From contig NZ_JABURL010000050.1 in NCBI RefSeq assembly GCF_014762705.1, positions 62,001 to 126,000 on the forward strand: a DNA stretch of 64,000 nt, given 5' to 3'. Every line of letters begins with the position of its first letter. Position 1 is the stretch's first letter. Below the pieces are notes generated by a model, which had not been told where the DNA came from, searched no databases, and saw only the letters and a program-made list of their open reading frames with translations. This DNA comes from Cyclobacterium sp. (GTDB taxonomy: Bacteria > Bacteroidota > Bacteroidia > Cytophagales > Cyclobacteriaceae). This document shows, piece after piece, positions 1 to 8,461 of this stretch. The translations under genes and the position numbers were made by a program.

Positions 1-1
1 T

Positions 2-142
2 CCGCATAAGGTTGATGGCTTATCAGGTGCTACTATTACTGCACAAGGAGTTAATAATATGTTGAGTAATTACCTGGAACATTACCAATCTTTTATTAAA
101 AAGGAAAAAGGTGGTAATCCTGAATTGGCCGCTTTAAAATGA
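2..142 (+). CDS. nqrC: NqrC, C-terminal end (partial)
   Basis: The 5' part lies outside the window; 46 codons remain, ending in TGA at 140-142. The fragment begins PHKVDGLSGATIT and contains DGLSGAT, which fits the flavinylation motif D-x2-S/T-G-A-T/S of NqrC and NqrB. In this family the last Thr receives a covalent FMN from ApbE. NqrC is a membrane-anchored subunit of the Na+-translocating NADH:quinone reductase. nqrD and nqrE follow at once on the same strand, which supports the call. An apbE gene starts at 63201 in the same window. Confidence 0.9.
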   Translation, partial: PHKVDGLSGATITAQGVNNMLSNYLEHYQSFIKKEKGGNPELAALK

Positions 143-170
143 TTTGGAACGTTTCATTACAGAAGATATT

Positions 171-854
171 ATGAGTACAGAAACAGAAGAAAAGGAATTG
201 GTAATAAAAGATTCCGAACCATTACTTTCAAAAAGAAGAAAAAAGCTCGTTACAGATCCACTTGTTGATGATAATCCTATAACCATACAGGTTTTAGGAA
301 TTTGCTCGGCACTTGCGGTAACCACACAAATGCAGCCTACGCTGGTTATGGCTTTATCTGTAATTTTTGTTATCGTTATGTCAAATCTTACTATATCACT
401 TTTAAGGAATACAATTCCAACCAGGGTGAGGATCATAGTACAGCTTGCCGTGGTTGCAACGTTGGTTACCTTGGTCAATGAAGTGCTTAAAGCCTTTGCT
501 TATGACATGTACAAGGAGCTTTCAGTATTTGTTGGATTGATAATTACCAATTGTATTGTAATGGGTCGATTGGAAGCCTTTGCTTTGGGTAATAAACCTT
601 ATGATTCCATATTGGATGGTTTCGGAAGTGCTTTGGGTTACTCATGGATTATCCTTACGGTTGCCTTTTTCCGGGAATTGTGGGGATCTGGATCTCTTTT
701 CGGTATACCCATTTTTGATGGAATCTCCAGTTTGTTTGGAGAGGATTTTCAGCTTGCTACCAATGGGCTGATGGTTTCTCCAGTAGGAGCATTTATTATT
801 TTGGGATTACTGATTTGGGTGCAACGCACCAAAACAGGATATGTAGAACATTAA
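171..854 (+). CDS. nqrD: Na+-NQR subunit D
   Basis: Integral membrane subunit of the Na+-translocating NADH:quinone reductase, which couples NADH oxidation to Na+ export. About 227 residues, close to the usual 210. Hydrophobic helices begin near residue 40, and the family-like segment NCIVMGRLEAFA lies mid-protein; its Cys belongs to the NqrD/NqrE iron site in known structures. The frame is open from a TTG at 144, but ATG at 171 is preferred because it gives a normal N-terminus (MSTETEEKEL). The N-terminus has a charged cytoplasmic extension of roughly 35 residues before the family core. It lies 28 nt after nqrC and 12 nt before nqrE, so it is part of one operon. Confidence 0.93.
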   Translation: MSTETEEKELVIKDSEPLLSKRRKKLVTDPLVDDNPITIQVLGICSALAVTTQMQPTLVMALSVIFVIVMSNLTISLLRNTIPTRVRIIVQLAVVATLVTLVNEVLKAFAYDMYKELSVFVGLIITNCIVMGRLEAFALGNKPYDSILDGFGSALGYSWIILTVAFFRELWGSGSLFGIPIFDGISSLFGEDFQLATNGLMVSPVGAFIILGLLIWVQRTKTGYVEH

Positions 855-866
855 TAAAGGGATAAT

Positions 867-1478
867 ATGGAATTATTTAATTTAGCTATACGGTCAATAT
901 TTATTGATAACATGGTATTTGCCTACTTTCTTGGCATGTGTTCCTTTTTAGCAGTATCCAAAAAAGTAAGTACTGCTCTTGGACTTGGCGCAGCGGTTAT
1001 CTTTGTATTGACCATTACCGTGCCCCTCAACTGGCTTTTGAATGAATTTATTCTAAAAGAAGGAGCATTGTCCTTTTTAGGAGCCTCTTTTGCTACCATA
1101 GATCTTACCTTTCTCAGGTTTATCATGTTTATTGCCATTATTGCGGCCATGGTTCAGTTGGTAGAAATGGTGGTTGAAAAATTTGCCCCGGCACTTTATG
1201 GTGCTCTGGGTATATTTCTCCCTTTGATCGCTGTTAACTGTGCCATCCTCGGTGGTTCGCTATTCATGGCTCAAAGGGATTATACCCTGGCTGAATCAGC
1301 GGTGTATGGGTTCGGTTCAGGTACAGGTTTTTTTCTGGCCATAGTTGCTCTTGCTGCCATTAGGGAAAAATTAAAGTACTCAAATGTGCCCAATGGGCTA
1401 AAAGGATTGGGAATCACCATGCTGATAACAGGGCTAATGGGAGTTGCCTTCATGTCCTTTATGGGTATTGATTTGTAA
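867..1478 (+). CDS. nqrE: Na+-NQR subunit E
   Basis: Membrane subunit paired with NqrD. At 203 residues it is the usual length. It opens with [20 protein letters not shown], a typical NqrE start, and has six hydrophobic segments; [12 protein letters not shown] carries the conserved Cys thought to share the intramembrane iron centre with NqrD. The start is 12 nt after the nqrD stop and is preceded by AAAGGGAT, one of the few purine-rich stretches near a start here. A strong terminator follows at 1511-1550. In many genomes nqrF comes next, but here the operon ends with nqrE. Confidence 0.95.
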   Translation: MELFNLAIRSIFIDNMVFAYFLGMCSFLAVSKKVSTALGLGAAVIFVLTITVPLNWLLNEFILKEGALSFLGASFATIDLTFLRFIMFIAIIAAMVQLVEMVVEKFAPALYGALGIFLPLIAVNCAILGGSLFMAQRDYTLAESAVYGFGSGTGFFLAIVALAAIREKLKYSNVPNGLKGLGITMLITGLMGVAFMSFMGIDL

Positions 1479-1510
1479 TTACTCGGTTTATATTCACTCT
1501 GAATAAGCAT

Positions 1511-1550
1511 AAAACCCTGTTCACAATCATTGTTGAACAGGTTTTTTTTT
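1511..1550 (+). terminator. Intrinsic terminator after nqrE
   Basis: CCTGTTCA (1516-1523) pairs with TGAACAGG (1534-1541). The inner CAAT/ATTG can extend the stem, AAAA lies upstream, and a run of nine T follows at 1542-1550. It closes the nqr operon. Confidence 0.88.
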
Positions 1551-1583
1551 GTGTTTATATTTACATTTTAACCCGTTACAGCA

Positions 1584-2207
1584 ATGTCTGATTTCACATC
1601 AAAAAGAATTCTTGGTTATTTCCTAAGAGGTTTGCTCTTTGTGGTGCCGTTTTTTCTTACGGCATATATTATCATTTTGACCGTAAGGTTTTTGGATAAT
1701 ATTATCCCGGTGAATATTCCCGGCTTGGGTATTTTGGTGATGTTGGTTTTCATCACCCTGGTAGGGTACCTGACCAGTATTTTTATTACCAAATCTATTT
1801 TTGAGCAATTGGAGAAACTTGTATTCAGGATTCCATTGGTCAATATTCTTTATACCAGTATCAAGGATTTGATGTCTGCTTTTGTTGGAGACAAAAAGAA
1901 GTTTAATACCCCTATAGTGGTGAAGCTATCCGAAAATATGTCCCGACTGGGATTCATGACCCAGGATGATTTATCGGTTTTGGATTTGGAAGATCTGGTA
2001 GCCGTTTACTTTCCCCATTCTTACAATTTCAGCGGTAACCTTTACCTGGTCCCGAGAAGCAATATTAAGCGCCTTAAAAATGTGAACAGTACCGAAATCA
2101 TGAAATTCATCGTATCAGGAGGTGTTTCTCACCTGAGTTATTACCATCCGGAGGCCAGAATTAAAAAGCCTTCCGGCAAACCCAGCCCTTCTTCAGATAT
2201 TCATTGA
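1584..2207 (+). CDS. DUF502 family membrane protein
   Basis: 207 residues. The N-terminus (KRILGYFLRGLLFVVPFFLT) is typical of DUF502, with two membrane helices at about residues 12-35 and 46-68. A soluble C-terminal domain includes the family-like NILYTSIKDLMSAF. The family has no established biochemical function; membrane transport or organisation roles have been proposed for some members. Its stop is separated by a single base from the ATG of the aminotransferase gene that follows, so the two are probably co-translated. The C-terminus ends in a short Ser/Pro-rich tail. Confidence 0.85.
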   Translation: MSDFTSKRILGYFLRGLLFVVPFFLTAYIIILTVRFLDNIIPVNIPGLGILVMLVFITLVGYLTSIFITKSIFEQLEKLVFRIPLVNILYTSIKDLMSAFVGDKKKFNTPIVVKLSENMSRLGFMTQDDLSVLDLEDLVAVYFPHSYNFSGNLYLVPRSNIKRLKNVNSTEIMKFIVSGGVSHLSYYHPEARIKKPSGKPSPSSDIH

Positions 2208-2208
2208 T

Positions 2209-3336
2209 ATGTACAGTATCCCGTTTAATCGTCCTTTTTTCACCGGAAATGAATGGAGCTACATCCAGGATGCCATGAAGGATGGAAAGTTATCGGGCAA
2301 TGGAAAATATACCGGAAAATGCCAGCAATTTTTTGAAAGTAAATATGGCTTCGGGAAAACCTTTTTGACACATTCCTGTACGCGGGCACTTGAAATGGCT
2401 GCTATATTGATGGGGCTTGGACCTGGGGATGAGGTGATATTGCCCAGTTATTCCTATGTCAGTACTGCCAATGCCTTTGCCTTAAGGGGCTGTACACTGG
2501 TTTTTGCCGATAGCAGGCCGGATTATCCGGTAATTGATGAAACTAAACTTCAAGATTTGATTAGCCCCAGGACCAAGGCACTGGTTATTGTGCATTATGG
2601 GGGCATGGCCTGCAAAATGGAGATTATCAGCAAATTGGTCGAAGAGAATGACATTTATTTGATAGAAGATGCTGCTGCTGCCCTAGATGCCTATTATCAG
2701 GGAGAGGATGGAAAAATAATCCCTTTGGGAAGTATGGGGCATATGGCCGCTTTTTCCTTTCATGAAACAAAAAACATCAGTTGTGGGGAAGGAGGTATGT
2801 TGGTTGTGAATGATGCCTCTTTTAACAAAAAGGCTTTGGAAGTTTGGAATAGAGGGACCAATAGAAGTGCTTTTGAACAAGGCATTCACAAGTCCTATGA
2901 ATGGGTAAGCTTGGGGAGTGCTTTTGCCCCTTCCGAAATCAATGCAGCATGGCTTTGGGCCCAATTGGAGCAATTGGAAAATAGTCAAAAAAAACGAGAG
3001 GCGATCTGGAATTGGTATTTTGAAAATTGTCATTCATTATTTCCTTCTTTTGACGTGGAAAAACCGATCGTTCCAAATTATGTCCACCATAATTTTCATG
3101 TTTTTTACCTGCTTTGTACTGATGCTGCTCAGAGAGGAGATTTGATCAATCATTTAAAAAGCAAAGGGATTTTATCGGTTTTTCACTACCAGTGCCTTCA
3201 CCAAAGCCCCTATTTTCAGGATCAATACAAAGGTAAGCCCCTGAACCAGGCAGAAAAATACCAAAACAGGCTTTTGCGGCTTCCTCTTTTTGCTGACTTT
3301 GAAAAGGAAAAGTTTGAAAAACTATTGTTGGAATAG
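2209..3336 (+). CDS. rffA: RffA/WecE-type dTDP-4-amino-4,6-dideoxygalactose transaminase
   Basis: PLP-dependent DegT/DnrJ/EryC1/StrS aminotransferase, 375 residues, the same size as WecE/RffA. It shares WecE landmarks along its length: an IPFNRPFFTG-like start, LTHSCTRALEMAAILM, PGDEVILPSYSYVSTANAF, VHYGGMACKM, and FHETKNISCGEGG with the Schiff-base Lys in HETKN. WecE aminates dTDP-4-dehydro-6-deoxyglucose for surface polysaccharide synthesis. No other dTDP-sugar genes are nearby, so the pathway partners lie elsewhere. The start at 2209 is one base after the DUF502 stop. Another sugar nucleotide substrate within this subfamily cannot be excluded. Confidence 0.85.
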   Translation: MYSIPFNRPFFTGNEWSYIQDAMKDGKLSGNGKYTGKCQQFFESKYGFGKTFLTHSCTRALEMAAILMGLGPGDEVILPSYSYVSTANAFALRGCTLVFADSRPDYPVIDETKLQDLISPRTKALVIVHYGGMACKMEIISKLVEENDIYLIEDAAAALDAYYQGEDGKIIPLGSMGHMAAFSFHETKNISCGEGGMLVVNDASFNKKALEVWNRGTNRSAFEQGIHKSYEWVSLGSAFAPSEINAAWLWAQLEQLENSQKKREAIWNWYFENCHSLFPSFDVEKPIVPNYVHHNFHVFYLLCTDAAQRGDLINHLKSKGILSVFHYQCLHQSPYFQDQYKGKPLNQAEKYQNRLLRLPLFADFEKEKFEKLLLE

Positions 3337-3349
3337 AAAAAACAGGAAG

Positions 3350-3378
3350 AAAAAAGGCCCTTAATCAAAGGGCCTTTG
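3350..3378 (-). terminator. Terminator between rffA and trxA (possibly bidirectional)
   Basis: AAAGGCCC (3353-3360) and GGGCCTTT (3370-3377) form an 8-bp stem with a 9-nt loop. Read on the minus strand the stem is followed by a run of T, so it best serves trxA. On the plus strand only TTTGTAATA follows, a weaker signal for rffA. Confidence 0.8.
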
Positions 3379-3402
3379 TAATATGCAAACAGAAATTAAA
3401 TT

Positions 3403-3723
3403 TTAAATCTGAGCTTCTAACTTATCGGCAAGTACTGACTTGGGCACTGCTCCGATCACTTTATCCACCACTTGACCATCTTTGAAAATCAACAGTGTCG
3501 GGATGCTTCGAATACCAAATTTAGAGGCGATATCAGGATTAGAATCTACATCCAACTTGGTGATGGTGGCCTTTCCCTCATAATCTGCTGCCAATTCTTC
3601 CACAATTGGCCCAATCATTTTACATGGTCCACACCATTCTGCCCAAAAATCCATCAATACGGGTTGTTCTGATTTGATGATCTCATCAAAATTGGTATCT
3701 GTTATTTCAATTGCTTTAGCCAT
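3403..3723 (-). CDS. trxA: Thioredoxin
   Basis: 106 residues, the standard thioredoxin length. It contains the active site WAEWCGPCKM at about residues 28-37, the cis-proline loop RSIPTLLIF and the conserved KLDVDSNPDIASKFGI strand-helix. It is a cytoplasmic disulfide reductase serving ribonucleotide reductase and other targets. It lies downstream of dnaE on the same strand with a 95-nt gap and convergent to rffA. No unusual residues were seen. Confidence 0.97.
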   Translation of the reverse strand: MAKAIEITDTNFDEIIKSEQPVLMDFWAEWCGPCKMIGPIVEELAADYEGKATITKLDVDSNPDIASKFGIRSIPTLLIFKDGQVVDKVIGAVPKSVLADKLEAQI

Positions 3724-3818
3724 TTTCTTGTAATTATGGTTTTCTGAAAATATATATTCTAATCCGTTTCTGTCGCAATTAGTTCCGGAATGTTGTTATA
3801 ATTTTTTCCATATTGGGT

Positions 3819-6800
3819 TTAAATGATTTTATAGGCTACCTCAGGGATTTGTTCCAGGGCCTGAATCAAATCGTTGGAAGGGTCTATCCGGTATTTGGAG
3901 GACATCAGGTCCAGGGTGATATTTTCCTTACTATCGATGACATTGATATAGAGTTTTGCCTCCCCTTTGTATTTTTGGGTGATTGCCTCCAATTTTTCCA
4001 TGAGTTCCAGCCCCAGGTCATCCAAGTCAATATGTACCCTTACCCCTTTGATCATTCTGCCCCTGATATCGTTCAATAAGGATATTTGGTTGAGCTTGAA
4101 TTCGTACTCTCCCGGTTTATATTTATTAGGATGGACACTTCCGGAAAGGAATAAAAACCATCCGGTCATAAAATATTCCTTGAATTTCACATAATCTTCA
4201 CCAAATAGGAAAAAGGTATGGGCTCCATGGTAATCCTCCATTGTCAGGGTTCCGAATGGTTTTCCATTTTTAGTGGTTCTGTGGGCAAAGGAGGTTACCG
4301 CACCTGCCAATTTGATTTCACCTTTGTTCTTAAAAGACGAAATGTCGGCAAGTTCAGGTAATTTGGCATTGGTAAAGGCTTCGATTTCAACTTTAAATTG
4401 GTCCAGGGGGTGACCGGAGATGTAAAGGCCCACGACTTCTTTTTCTATATTCAATTGTTGCAACTGGCTAAAGGGTTCCAGGTCTGAAATAGACGGAACT
4501 GGAATATCTGTTCCCCCGCCACCACCAAAGAGCGAAACTTGTGCACTCTCCTCTTCCTGCAATACTTTTTGCGCATATTTTACCGCTTTTTCGAGCAAAC
4601 TCGCTTCTCCTTCAGGGGCTTCCAGGTATTGTCTTCGGTGAAAGTCGGTAAAACAGTCAAAGCCCCCTGCCATGGCGAGTACTTCCATGGTCTTCTTGTT
4701 GACGGCTTTGAGGTTTACCCTCTTTGTAAAATCAAAAATGTTATTATACAGACCTTCTTTTTCCCGCTCCTCAATGATAGCGTTAACAGCGGCATTTCCT
4801 GCCCCTTTGATTGCTGCCATGCCGAACCTGACCTGACCTTCTACATTTACGGTAAAGTCACTTTTGGATTCATTGACATCTGGTCCCAATACCTGAATGC
4901 CCATCCTTTTGCATTCTTCCATGAAGAAGGTGACCTGAGTGATATCATTCATGTTATTGCTCAAAACAGAGGCCATATATTCCGCTGGGTAGTGAGCTTT
5001 TAGATAGGCTGTCTGGTAAGCGATCCAGGCATAGCAGGTTGAATGAGATTTGTTAAAGGCATAGGAAGCAAATGCTTCCCAGTCTTTCCATATTTTTTCC
5101 AGTTTTTTGGCATCGTGGCCTTTACTTACTGCCTGGTCGATAAAATTTGGCTTCATTTTATCCAATACGTCTTTCTGCTTCTTACCCATAGCCTTTCGCA
5201 ATACATCAGCTTCACCTTTGGTAAAACCTGCCAATTTCTGTGAGAGCAACATCACTTGTTCCTGGTAGACCGTAATACCGTAGGTTTCTTCCAGGTATTC
5301 CTTCATGTCCTCCAGGTCATAGGATATTTCCTCTGTTCCATGCTTTCTTTTGATAAAGCTTGGAATGTACTCTAATGGTCCTGGCCGGTATAGCGCATTC
5401 ATGGCAATCAGATCAGCAAAAACTGTAGGTTTAAGTTCCCGCATGTATTTTTGCATGCCTGTGGATTCATACTGGAAAATCCCAACTGTTTCGCCTCTTT
5501 GAAAAAGTTCATAGGTCTTTTCATCATCAATGGGGAAGTTTTCAGGATCCAGCAGTATGCCGTGCCGCTCCTTAATGATCCTGACAGCATCTTTGATCAG
5601 GGTTAGGGTTTTCAAACCCAAAAAGTCCATTTTTAGCAGGCCGGCACTTTCTACAACCGAATTGTCAAACTGGGTACAGACCATATCAGAATCCTTGGCC
5701 AGTGCAACTGGGACGAAATTGGTAATATCATCCGGAGTAATGATCACCCCACAGGCATGAATTCCGGTGTTTCTGACGGATCCTTCCAATACTTTGGCCT
5801 GGTTGACGGTTTTTGAATTGTCATCATTTCCCTTTGAAATTCGGATAAGCTCCAGGGCTTTGTCCAGGTTTTCGTTGTTGTTTTTTAATTTTGCTGCCAG
5901 TTTTGCCCGGTCATTGGCCAATTCAAAGAGGTTTTTTAATTTGATGTCCGGAACCAGCTTGGCCAGTCGATCTGCCTCAGATAAAGGCAGGTTCAATACC
6001 CTGGCTGTATCCCTTATGGCAGATTTGGCAGCCATGGTGCCATAAGTGATGATTTGGGCTACCTGGTTGGCCCCATACTTTTGAATGACATATTCAATTA
6101 CCCGCTGACGGCCTTCATCATCGAAATCAATATCAATATCAGGTAGAGATACCCTGTCCGGATTCAGGAATCTCTCAAAAAGCAAGTCATAGGCAATGGG
6201 ATCCACATTGGTGATACCCACGCAAAATGCCACCGCTGAACCGGCAGCGGAGCCCCTTCCTGGCCCCACCGAAACCCCCATATCTCTGGCCGCCCTGGTA
6301 AAATCCTGGACAATCAGAAAATAACCAGGATATCCGGTCCTTTCTATGGTCTCCAATTCGAAATCAAGTCTTTCCTTAATTTCTTCAGTAATGGTGCCAT
6401 AACGTTTTGTCGCACCTGCATAGGTCAGGTGTCTCAGGAAGGCATTCTCTCCCCTGTTTCCTCCGTCTATATCGTCCTGTGGATCAATGAATTCCTGCGG
6501 GATGTCAAATTTGGGCAGCAATACATCGCGTTCCAATTTAAAAGCTTCAATTTTATCAATGATTTCACCGGTGCAGCTGATGGCTTCTGGGATGTCTGCA
6601 AAAAGCTTTTTCATTTCCTCAGCACTCTTGAGGTAAAATTCCTCATTTGGAAAACCATACCTGAATTCCCGGCCCCTTTTTCCTATGTATTTTTTTGGTT
6701 TTGCGACCAGCTCGCCATCCTTTACACAAAGCAAAATGTCATGAGCCTTGGCATCGGTTTTTGCATTGTAATAGGTATTGTTGGCTGCAAAGTAATTGAC

Positions 6801-8105
6801 CTTGTACTTCTTGGCCCATTGCAACAGTACCTCATTGACTTTTTCCTCTTCAGGTATTCCATGCCGGTTAAGCTCTATATAAAAATCCTCTCCAAACTGT
6901 TCCAGCCACCAGACGAAGGCTTCTTCAGCCTGTGTTTCTCCCACATTAAGGATCAGGTAGGGAATCTCTCCCCAAAGGCCTCCCGTGGTGGCAATGATAT
7001 CCCCCTTATATTGAACCAACAGTTCCTTGTCTATTCTCGGCAGGTAGTAAAAACCTTCAATATTGGCATAGGAGGCCAGTTTGGCCAGGTTGTGGTAGCC
7101 AGCTTTATTTTTGGCCAGGAGGACAGTTTGAAATCCATCATCTTTGTTGGATTTATTTTTTCGATCTCTGCAAACATTGAATTCGCAACCTATTATGGGT
7201 TTGATACCCTGATTAAAGGCCTCCTTAACAAAATTAAATGCCCCCATCATGTTTCCATGGTCGGTCATGGCCAGGGCCGGCATGCCCAGTTCTTTGGCCC
7301 TTCGGATCATGACAGGGATTTCGGAGGTGGCTTGAAGGATGGAGAATTGGGTATGAACATGTAAATGACTAAAAGTGGTATCGGCCAGGTCAGAGATATC
7401 CGCCTCCACTGCTGCTCTCAGAATATCTTTTGCAGCTACTTTCTTTTCATCCTTTGCTCCTGCGAAGTTAGCTTCATCCAGTTGGGGAGATTCATAGATA
7501 ACCTCTTCAGGGCTTATACCAGCTGCAGGAGCCTGCACCCTTTTCTGGATCAGGCCAAAAAAGCATTTTGCTGTCGCATCTACATCATAGGCAGCATCAT
7601 GGGCATCCCCAAATCCTTCTCCAAAAAGTTTGGTGTGCAATTCCAGTAAGGTTGGCCATTTGTACTTTCCGCCTTTACCGCCAGGTATGGCACAGAATTC
7701 TGTGGAAATATCTTTGGTATCGAGCGAGCCTTTTTCCAAAGGCGAGATGGCACGATTACTTCGCAGTAATTCAGCACCTACAATGTTGATGTCAAATCCA
7801 ATATTGTGTCCCACAAGGTATTGAGAACCTTGCAAGTCTTTTTCAAATTCCTCCAGAACCTTTTTTAGCTCATGCCCTTCCTTTAGTGCCCTTTGGGTAG
7901 AAATACCATGAATTTTCTCGGTGTTGTACGGGATGGTAAAGCCATCAGGCTTTACGATAAAATTATTTTGGGAAAGCAGGGCCCCTTTTTCATCGTGAAG
8001 CTGCCAGGCCAACTGGACCAGGCGGGGCCAGTTTTCCAAATCCGACATGGGAGCATTGTAATTCCTGGGTAAACCAGTGGTCTCGGTATCAAAAATGAGG
8101 TACAT
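3819..8105 (-). CDS. dnaE: DNA polymerase III alpha subunit with N-terminal proofreading exonuclease
   Basis: 1428 residues, about 270 longer than E. coli DnaE because of an N-terminal DEDDh exonuclease. Exo I is FDTETTG (residues 5-11), exo II GHNIGFD (about 99-105) and exo III HDAAYD (about 169-174). A PHP domain starts at HLHVHT (about 247). The polymerase core includes GPGRGSAAGSA and PDIDIDFDD (about 655-662), with two catalytic Asp. A C-terminal OB-fold region follows. It is the replicative polymerase, and it joins on one chain functions that E. coli splits between DnaE and DnaQ. The start ATG at 8105 lies directly before the exonuclease strand MYLIFDTET. All exonuclease acidic residues appear present. 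Confidence 0.96.
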   Translation of the reverse strand: MYLIFDTETTGLPRNYNAPMSDLENWPRLVQLAWQLHDEKGALLSQNNFIVKPDGFTIPYNTEKIHGISTQRALKEGHELKKVLEEFEKDLQGSQYLVGHNIGFDINIVGAELLRSNRAISPLEKGSLDTKDISTEFCAIPGGKGGKYKWPTLLELHTKLFGEGFGDAHDAAYDVDATAKCFFGLIQKRVQAPAAGISPEEVIYESPQLDEANFAGAKDEKKVAAKDILRAAVEADISDLADTTFSHLHVHTQFSILQATSEIPVMIRRAKELGMPALAMTDHGNMMGAFNFVKEAFNQGIKPIIGCEFNVCRDRKNKSNKDDGFQTVLLAKNKAGYHNLAKLASYANIEGFYYLPRIDKELLVQYKGDIIATTGGLWGEIPYLILNVGETQAEEAFVWWLEQFGEDFYIELNRHGIPEEEKVNEVLLQWAKKYKVNYFAANNTYYNAKTDAKAHDILLCVKDGELVAKPKKYIGKRGREFRYGFPNEEFYLKSAEEMKKLFADIPEAISCTGEIIDKIEAFKLERDVLLPKFDIPQEFIDPQDDIDGGNRGENAFLRHLTYAGATKRYGTITEEIKERLDFELETIERTGYPGYFLIVQDFTRAARDMGVSVGPGRGSAAGSAVAFCVGITNVDPIAYDLLFERFLNPDRVSLPDIDIDFDDEGRQRVIEYVIQKYGANQVAQIITYGTMAAKSAIRDTARVLNLPLSEADRLAKLVPDIKLKNLFELANDRAKLAAKLKNNNENLDKALELIRISKGNDDNSKTVNQAKVLEGSVRNTGIHACGVIITPDDITNFVPVALAKDSDMVCTQFDNSVVESAGLLKMDFLGLKTLTLIKDAVRIIKERHGILLDPENFPIDDEKTYELFQRGETVGIFQYESTGMQKYMRELKPTVFADLIAMNALYRPGPLEYIPSFIKRKHGTEEISYDLEDMKEYLEETYGITVYQEQVMLLSQKLAGFTKGEADVLRKAMGKKQKDVLDKMKPNFIDQAVSKGHDAKKLEKIWKDWEAFASYAFNKSHSTCYAWIAYQTAYLKAHYPAEYMASVLSNNMNDITQVTFFMEECKRMGIQVLGPDVNESKSDFTVNVEGQVRFGMAAIKGAGNAAVNAIIEEREKEGLYNNIFDFTKRVNLKAVNKKTMEVLAMAGGFDCFTDFHRRQYLEAPEGEASLLEKAVKYAQKVLQEEESAQVSLFGGGGGTDIPVPSISDLEPFSQLQQLNIEKEVVGLYISGHPLDQFKVEIEAFTNAKLPELADISSFKNKGEIKLAGAVTSFAHRTTKNGKPFGTLTMEDYHGAHTFFLFGEDYVKFKEYFMTGWFLFLSGSVHPNKYKPGEYEFKLNQISLLNDIRGRMIKGVRVHIDLDDLGLELMEKLEAITQKYKGEAKLYINVIDSKENITLDLMSSKYRIDPSNDLIQALEQIPEVAYKII

Positions 8106-8393
8106 ACAAGTTCGTTTTTCTATTGAAGGATGGGGCAGTGTGTAAAATCTCTGTGCCTGGAACCAGAATTTGTTTTTACTGGCATTTATACCGTAAACTA
8201 TGGTTAACGGCTTAAATTATAATAGAATAAATCCCGTAAAGAATTTACCAGGATGAAGCTACAGAATTGTAGTTTTCCAGATAACCAGACCCTTTGTCGT
8301 TACAAAATTCCCCGCAACATCCCATGTTTTTCACAACTTTAAAAATACATGGAATAATGGGGATCTTCCAAGTAATGTCAAAAAAATGATTCC
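8106..8393. other. Intergenic region upstream of dnaE, no gene seen
   Basis: About 290 bp between the dnaE start and the terminator of the phosphatase gene. One short minus-strand frame runs through it, but it has no recognisable features and overlaps the terminator stem. No clear TAnnTTTG promoter for dnaE was found. Confidence 0.5.
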
Positions 8394-8430
8394 TAAAAAA
8401 AGCCCACCCGCTGCCAGTCAGCAGGGTAGG
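8394..8430 (-). terminator. Terminator of the phosphatase gene, with repeat-like palindrome
   Basis: On the minus strand, CCTACCCTGCTG / CAGCGGGTGGG forms a stem with one bulge and a 5-nt loop, followed by seven T (8395-8401 on plus). The stem resembles the hairpin at 21133-21159 (shared CCCACC, CTGCCA, TCAG, CAGG, TAG), so it may be a dispersed palindromic repeat used as a terminator. Confidence 0.75.
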
Positions 8431-8461
8431 AATTTTATAAAATGACATTAAAGGTATGATA

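Noticed and set aside
144-170. TTG at 144 as the nqrD start
   Set aside because: The ATG at 171 gives a normal N-terminus; the extra nine codons have no support.
6429-7364. Long open frame on the plus strand opposite dnaE
   Set aside because: Antisense to a strongly conserved polymerase region, with no protein-family features; a shadow of codon bias.
8245-8448. 67-codon minus-strand frame before the phosphatase terminator
   Set aside because: It runs through the terminator stem and T-run and has no protein-like features.
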